Shown: positions 36,256 to 38,709 of the stretch, piece after piece | Position numbering within the stretch: the stretch's first letter is position 1 | Layout: every line of letters begins with the position of its first letter | Assembly (NCBI GenBank): GCA_902465105.1 | Contig: CABQLM010000011.1 | Location: 1-38,709 of the forward strand | DNA: 38,709 bases | DNA from: an uncultured Collinsella sp. | GTDB lineage: Bacteria; Actinomycetota; Coriobacteriia; Coriobacteriales; Coriobacteriaceae | Direction: 5' to 3' | Notes under the pieces: generated by a model | What the model was told of the DNA's origin: nothing | Databases searched by the model: none | What the model saw: the letters and a program-made list of their open reading frames with translations, nothing else | Made by a program: the position numbers and the translations under genes

Positions 36256-38565
36256 ATGGCATTGACCCCCAACGAGGCATATGCGGCCAAGCAGCCGTTT
36301 GTGGACAAGGAGACGCTCGAGCATATCGTCGAGCAGTTCCCCACGCCGTTTCATCTATATGACGAGGCGGGCATCCGCCGCAACATGCAAGAGGTGCGCG
36401 ATGCCTTTGCATGGAACCCGGGCTTTAAGGAATACTTTGCCGTCAAGGCCAATCCCAACCCGGCGCTCATCTCCATTCTCAACGAATACGGCTGCGGCTG
36501 CGATTGCTCGAGCTATACCGAGCTCATGATCGCCCGCTCGCTGGGCATCACGGGACACGACATCATGTTCTCGTCCAACGACACACCGGCAGCGGACTTT
36601 GAGCTCGCCGACAAATTGGGCGCCATCGTCAACTTTGACGACATCAGCCACATCGAGTTCTTTGAGCGCGTTGCGGGGCCCATCCCCAAGACGGTCAGCT
36701 GCCGCTTTAATCCGGGCGGCTTGTTCCAGCTCTCCAACGGCATCATGGATAACCCCGGCGACTCCAAATACGGCATGACCACCGAGCAACTCTTCGAGGC
36801 CTTCCACATGCTCAAAGCCAAAGGCGCCGAGGACTTTGGCATCCACGCATTCCTTGCCAGCAACACCGTCACCAACGACTACTACCCCAAGCTCGCGCGC
36901 ATCCTCTTTGAGCTTGCCGTGCGCCTGGAGCGCGAGACCGGTGCACATGTCGCCTTCATCAATCTGTCCGGCGGCGTCGGCATCCCCTATCTACCCGAGC
37001 AGCAGGCCAACGACATTCACGCCATCGGCGAGGGGGTGCACGCGGCCTACGACGAGATCCTGGTTCCCGCCGGTATGGGCGATGTGGCCATCTGCACCGA
37101 GATGGGCCGCTTTATGATGGGGCCCTACGGCTGCCTGGTCACCAAGGCTATCCACGAAAAGCAGATCTACAAGGACTATATCGGTGTCGACGCAAGCGCC
37201 GTCGATCTGATCCGTCCTGCCATGTACGGCGCCTACCACCACATTACGGTAATGGGTCAGCCGGGTGGCGCCGACAAGACCGCGGCGCCTGTCACAAACA
37301 CGTACGACATTACGGGCAATCTGTGCGAGAACAACGACAAGTTCGCCATCGACCGCGAGCTACCGCAGATCGACATGGGTGATGTGCTCGTGATCCACGA
37401 TACCGGCGCGCATGGCTACTCCATGGGCTACAACTACAACGGCCGTCTGCGCTCCGCCGAGGTGCTGCTGCGCCCCGATGGCTCGGCCGACCTCATCCGC
37501 CGCGCCGAGCGCCCGGGCGATTACTTTGCCACACTCGACGTGCTGCCGAGCGGCCGAGAGCTGCTGGCCAAGTCGCGCGCCGAAAGTGCTCGCCGTCGCG
37601 CCCAAGACGAGCGCCTGGCAGTCGCCGCCCAATGGAACAAACGCATCCAGATCGCGGACGCGAAGGAGAAGAACATGGACATCCGCAATCTCGAGGGCTC
37701 AATCGTCGCCCTTGTTACGCCGTTTAAAAAGGACGGCAGCGTCGACTTTGACGCGCTCGAACGCCTTATCGATTTCCACCTGCAAAACGGCACCGATGCC
37801 ATCCTCACCCTGGGCACCACCGGCGAGAGCGCCACGATGACCGATGACGAGGACAACTCCGTCGTCGCCGCCGTGGTCAAGCATGTTGCAGGACGCGTCC
37901 CCGTCATCGCCGGCTCGGGCTCCAACTCCACGCAGACGATGCTCACCAAGTCGCTCACCTACCAGGGCTTGGGAGCCGACGGCCTGCTGCTCATCACCCC
38001 CTACTACAACAAGTCCAACGAAGAGGGCATCTATCAGCACTTTAAGACCGTCGCCGATGCTGTGGACATCCCCTGCATCCTGTACAACATCCCCGGCCGC
38101 TGCGGCTGCGGCATCAGCGAGCGCAACGTAGAGCGCTTGGCCGCGCACCCCAACATCATGGGTATTAAGGAAGCCTCGGGCAACGTCGCCTACGCGGCCA
38201 AGATCGCCCACCTGCTGTCCGACGACTTCCGCATGTACTCGGGCGAGGATGCCCTCACCGTGCCGCTCATGAGCCTGGGCGCCTCGGGCACCATCAGCGT
38301 GTGGGCCGATGTTCAGCCGCAGCTCGTGCATGACATGTGTCGCGCCTACCTGGACGGTGACGTGACACGCGCCCGCGACATCCAGATCGCCGGCCAGCCG
38401 CTCATCAACGCCCTCTTTAGCGAGGTCAACCCCATCCCCGTCAAGGAAGCGCTCGCTCAGATGGGTATGATCGAGGCAAACTACCGCATGCCGCTATGCC
38501 CCATGGCAAACGACACGCGCTCCGCACTTACCGATGCTCTGAAGGGAGCTGGTCTGCTTGATTAA
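36256..38565 (+). CDS. Fused diaminopimelate decarboxylase - 4-hydroxytetrahydrodipicolinate synthase (LysA-DapA)
   Basis: One frame of 769 codons joins the last and an early enzyme of lysine synthesis. Residues 1 to about 440 are a PLP fold III decarboxylase: YFAVKANPNP with PLP Lys64, SKYGMT, SGGVGIPY, EMGRFMMGP and catalytic-type Cys357 in NLCENND. The usual HIGS motif reads HAFLASNT, as in a divergent LysA branch. A helical linker (about 440-473, SRAESARRRAQDERLAVAAQ) follows. Residues 474-769 are a complete DapA: EGSIVALVTPF, GTTGES, Tyr in LYNIPGR and Schiff-base Lys638 in GIKEAS. There is no stop between the halves, yet AAGGAG precedes Met474. Controlled by the upstream lysine riboswitch. 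Confidence 0.92.
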   Translation: MALTPNEAYAAKQPFVDKETLEHIVEQFPTPFHLYDEAGIRRNMQEVRDAFAWNPGFKEYFAVKANPNPALISILNEYGCGCDCSSYTELMIARSLGITGHDIMFSSNDTPAADFELADKLGAIVNFDDISHIEFFERVAGPIPKTVSCRFNPGGLFQLSNGIMDNPGDSKYGMTTEQLFEAFHMLKAKGAEDFGIHAFLASNTVTNDYYPKLARILFELAVRLERETGAHVAFINLSGGVGIPYLPEQQANDIHAIGEGVHAAYDEILVPAGMGDVAICTEMGRFMMGPYGCLVTKAIHEKQIYKDYIGVDASAVDLIRPAMYGAYHHITVMGQPGGADKTAAPVTNTYDITGNLCENNDKFAIDRELPQIDMGDVLVIHDTGAHGYSMGYNYNGRLRSAEVLLRPDGSADLIRRAERPGDYFATLDVLPSGRELLAKSRAESARRRAQDERLAVAAQWNKRIQIADAKEKNMDIRNLEGSIVALVTPFKKDGSVDFDALERLIDFHLQNGTDAILTLGTTGESATMTDDEDNSVVAAVVKHVAGRVPVIAGSGSNSTQTMLTKSLTYQGLGADGLLLITPYYNKSNEEGIYQHFKTVADAVDIPCILYNIPGRCGCGISERNVERLAAHPNIMGIKEASGNVAYAAKIAHLLSDDFRMYSGEDALTVPLMSLGASGTISVWADVQPQLVHDMCRAYLDGDVTRARDIQIAGQPLINALFSEVNPIPVKEALAQMGMIEANYRMPLCPMANDTRSALTDALKGAGLLD
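37662..38565 (+). promoter_or_regulatory. dapA: Internal ribosome binding site and start for a free DapA
   Basis: GAAGGAG (37662-37668) stands six bases before an in-frame ATG at 37675, giving a 296-residue DapA (to 38565), the normal length of the free enzyme. The site has the quality of true starts in the window. It suggests that free DapA is made beside the fusion, or that the fusion arose recently by loss of a lysA stop codon. The range shown covers the site and the reading frame it opens. Confidence 0.6.
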
Positions 38566-38709
38566 GACCGTCATTATGGGAACGGGCCGCATGGGCTCGC
38601 TCATCCGCACTACCGCCGAGGGCATTGTCAACGCCGCTGGAGAGCCCGTTTTTGACATCGTCGCCCAGATCGGCTTCGACTTGTCCGAGCTCGAGAGCGC
38701 ACCGGCGGC
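38558..38709 (+). CDS. dapB: 4-hydroxytetrahydrodipicolinate reductase, 5' part
   Basis: The frame starts at TTG 38558, overlapping the fusion gene stop by 8 bases, with AAGGGAG upstream, and runs off the window end after 50 codons. The product begins IKTVIMGTGRMGSLIR, the N-terminal NAD(P)H-binding motif of DapB, the enzyme after DapA. It confirms a lysine/diaminopimelate operon behind the riboswitch. Confidence 0.88.
   Translation, partial: MIKTVIMGTGRMGSLIRTTAEGIVNAAGEPVFDIVAQIGFDLSELESAPA

Noticed and set aside
36026..36362. Small plus-strand ORFs in the leader of the lysine operon
   Set aside because: They overlap the lysine riboswitch core and lack binding sites; the RNA structure explains the sequence.

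Overview
The window looks like a stretch of a high-GC Gram-positive gut anaerobe of the Coriobacteriia, most likely Collinsella. This rests on recognised gene families, strong GC bias at third codon positions (which produces long false antisense ORFs), AAGGAG-type ribosome binding sites and the gene mix. It is an inference; no search was run. Almost all of it is chromosomal housekeeping and metabolic DNA. I see no phage, transposase, CRISPR array, rRNA or tRNA.

Layout. 1-2570: structured intergenic DNA, a family 2 glycosyltransferase and UDP-galactopyranose mutase (galactofuranose surface glycan). 2.8-6.9 kb: acetate fermentation, pta on + facing two tandem ackA paralogs on -. 6.9-9.2 kb: an MFS exporter and a LysR regulator. 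9.2-13.4 kb: a minus-strand run of HIT protein, xseB, xseA, Zn-metallopeptidase and RNase D. 13.4-16.6 kb, plus strand: a lipid kinase, a 30-residue membrane protein and a surface-anchored C69 peptidase. 16.7-20.3 kb: a tryptophan leader peptide (Trp-Trp-Trp) with an attenuator, then a TrpP-like S component, a double ECF ATPase and an ECF T component, i.e. a dedicated tryptophan ECF transporter under apparent attenuation control. 20.4-23.9 kb: aspartate racemase, a D-aspartate ligase-like ATP-grasp enzyme and a secreted coiled-coil peptidoglycan hydrolase (cell wall). 24.0-26.4 kb: an apparent operon of FxLYD membrane protein, HTH protein and membrane Ser/Thr kinase. 26.5-33.6 kb: an old-yellow-enzyme/2,4-dienoyl-CoA-reductase-like flavoenzyme, both aconitase X subunits, a frameshifted M20 peptidase and an MFS transporter. 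33.6-35.9 kb: a small membrane protein, a HigBA toxin-antitoxin pair and an M20D amidohydrolase. 36.0-38.7 kb: a lysine riboswitch followed by an in-frame lysA-dapA fusion and the start of dapB.

Two amino acid control systems stand out. One is attenuation of a tryptophan uptake operon by a leader peptide. The other is a lysine riboswitch in front of a fused decarboxylase/synthase gene that still carries an internal Shine-Dalgarno and ATG for the synthase half. Other points of interest are an aconitase X plus enoate-reductase-like cluster that could form a dehydration-reduction pathway, a kinase/HTH/FxLYD cassette, acetate kinases with changed active-site residues, and several roughly 100-base nested palindromes between genes.
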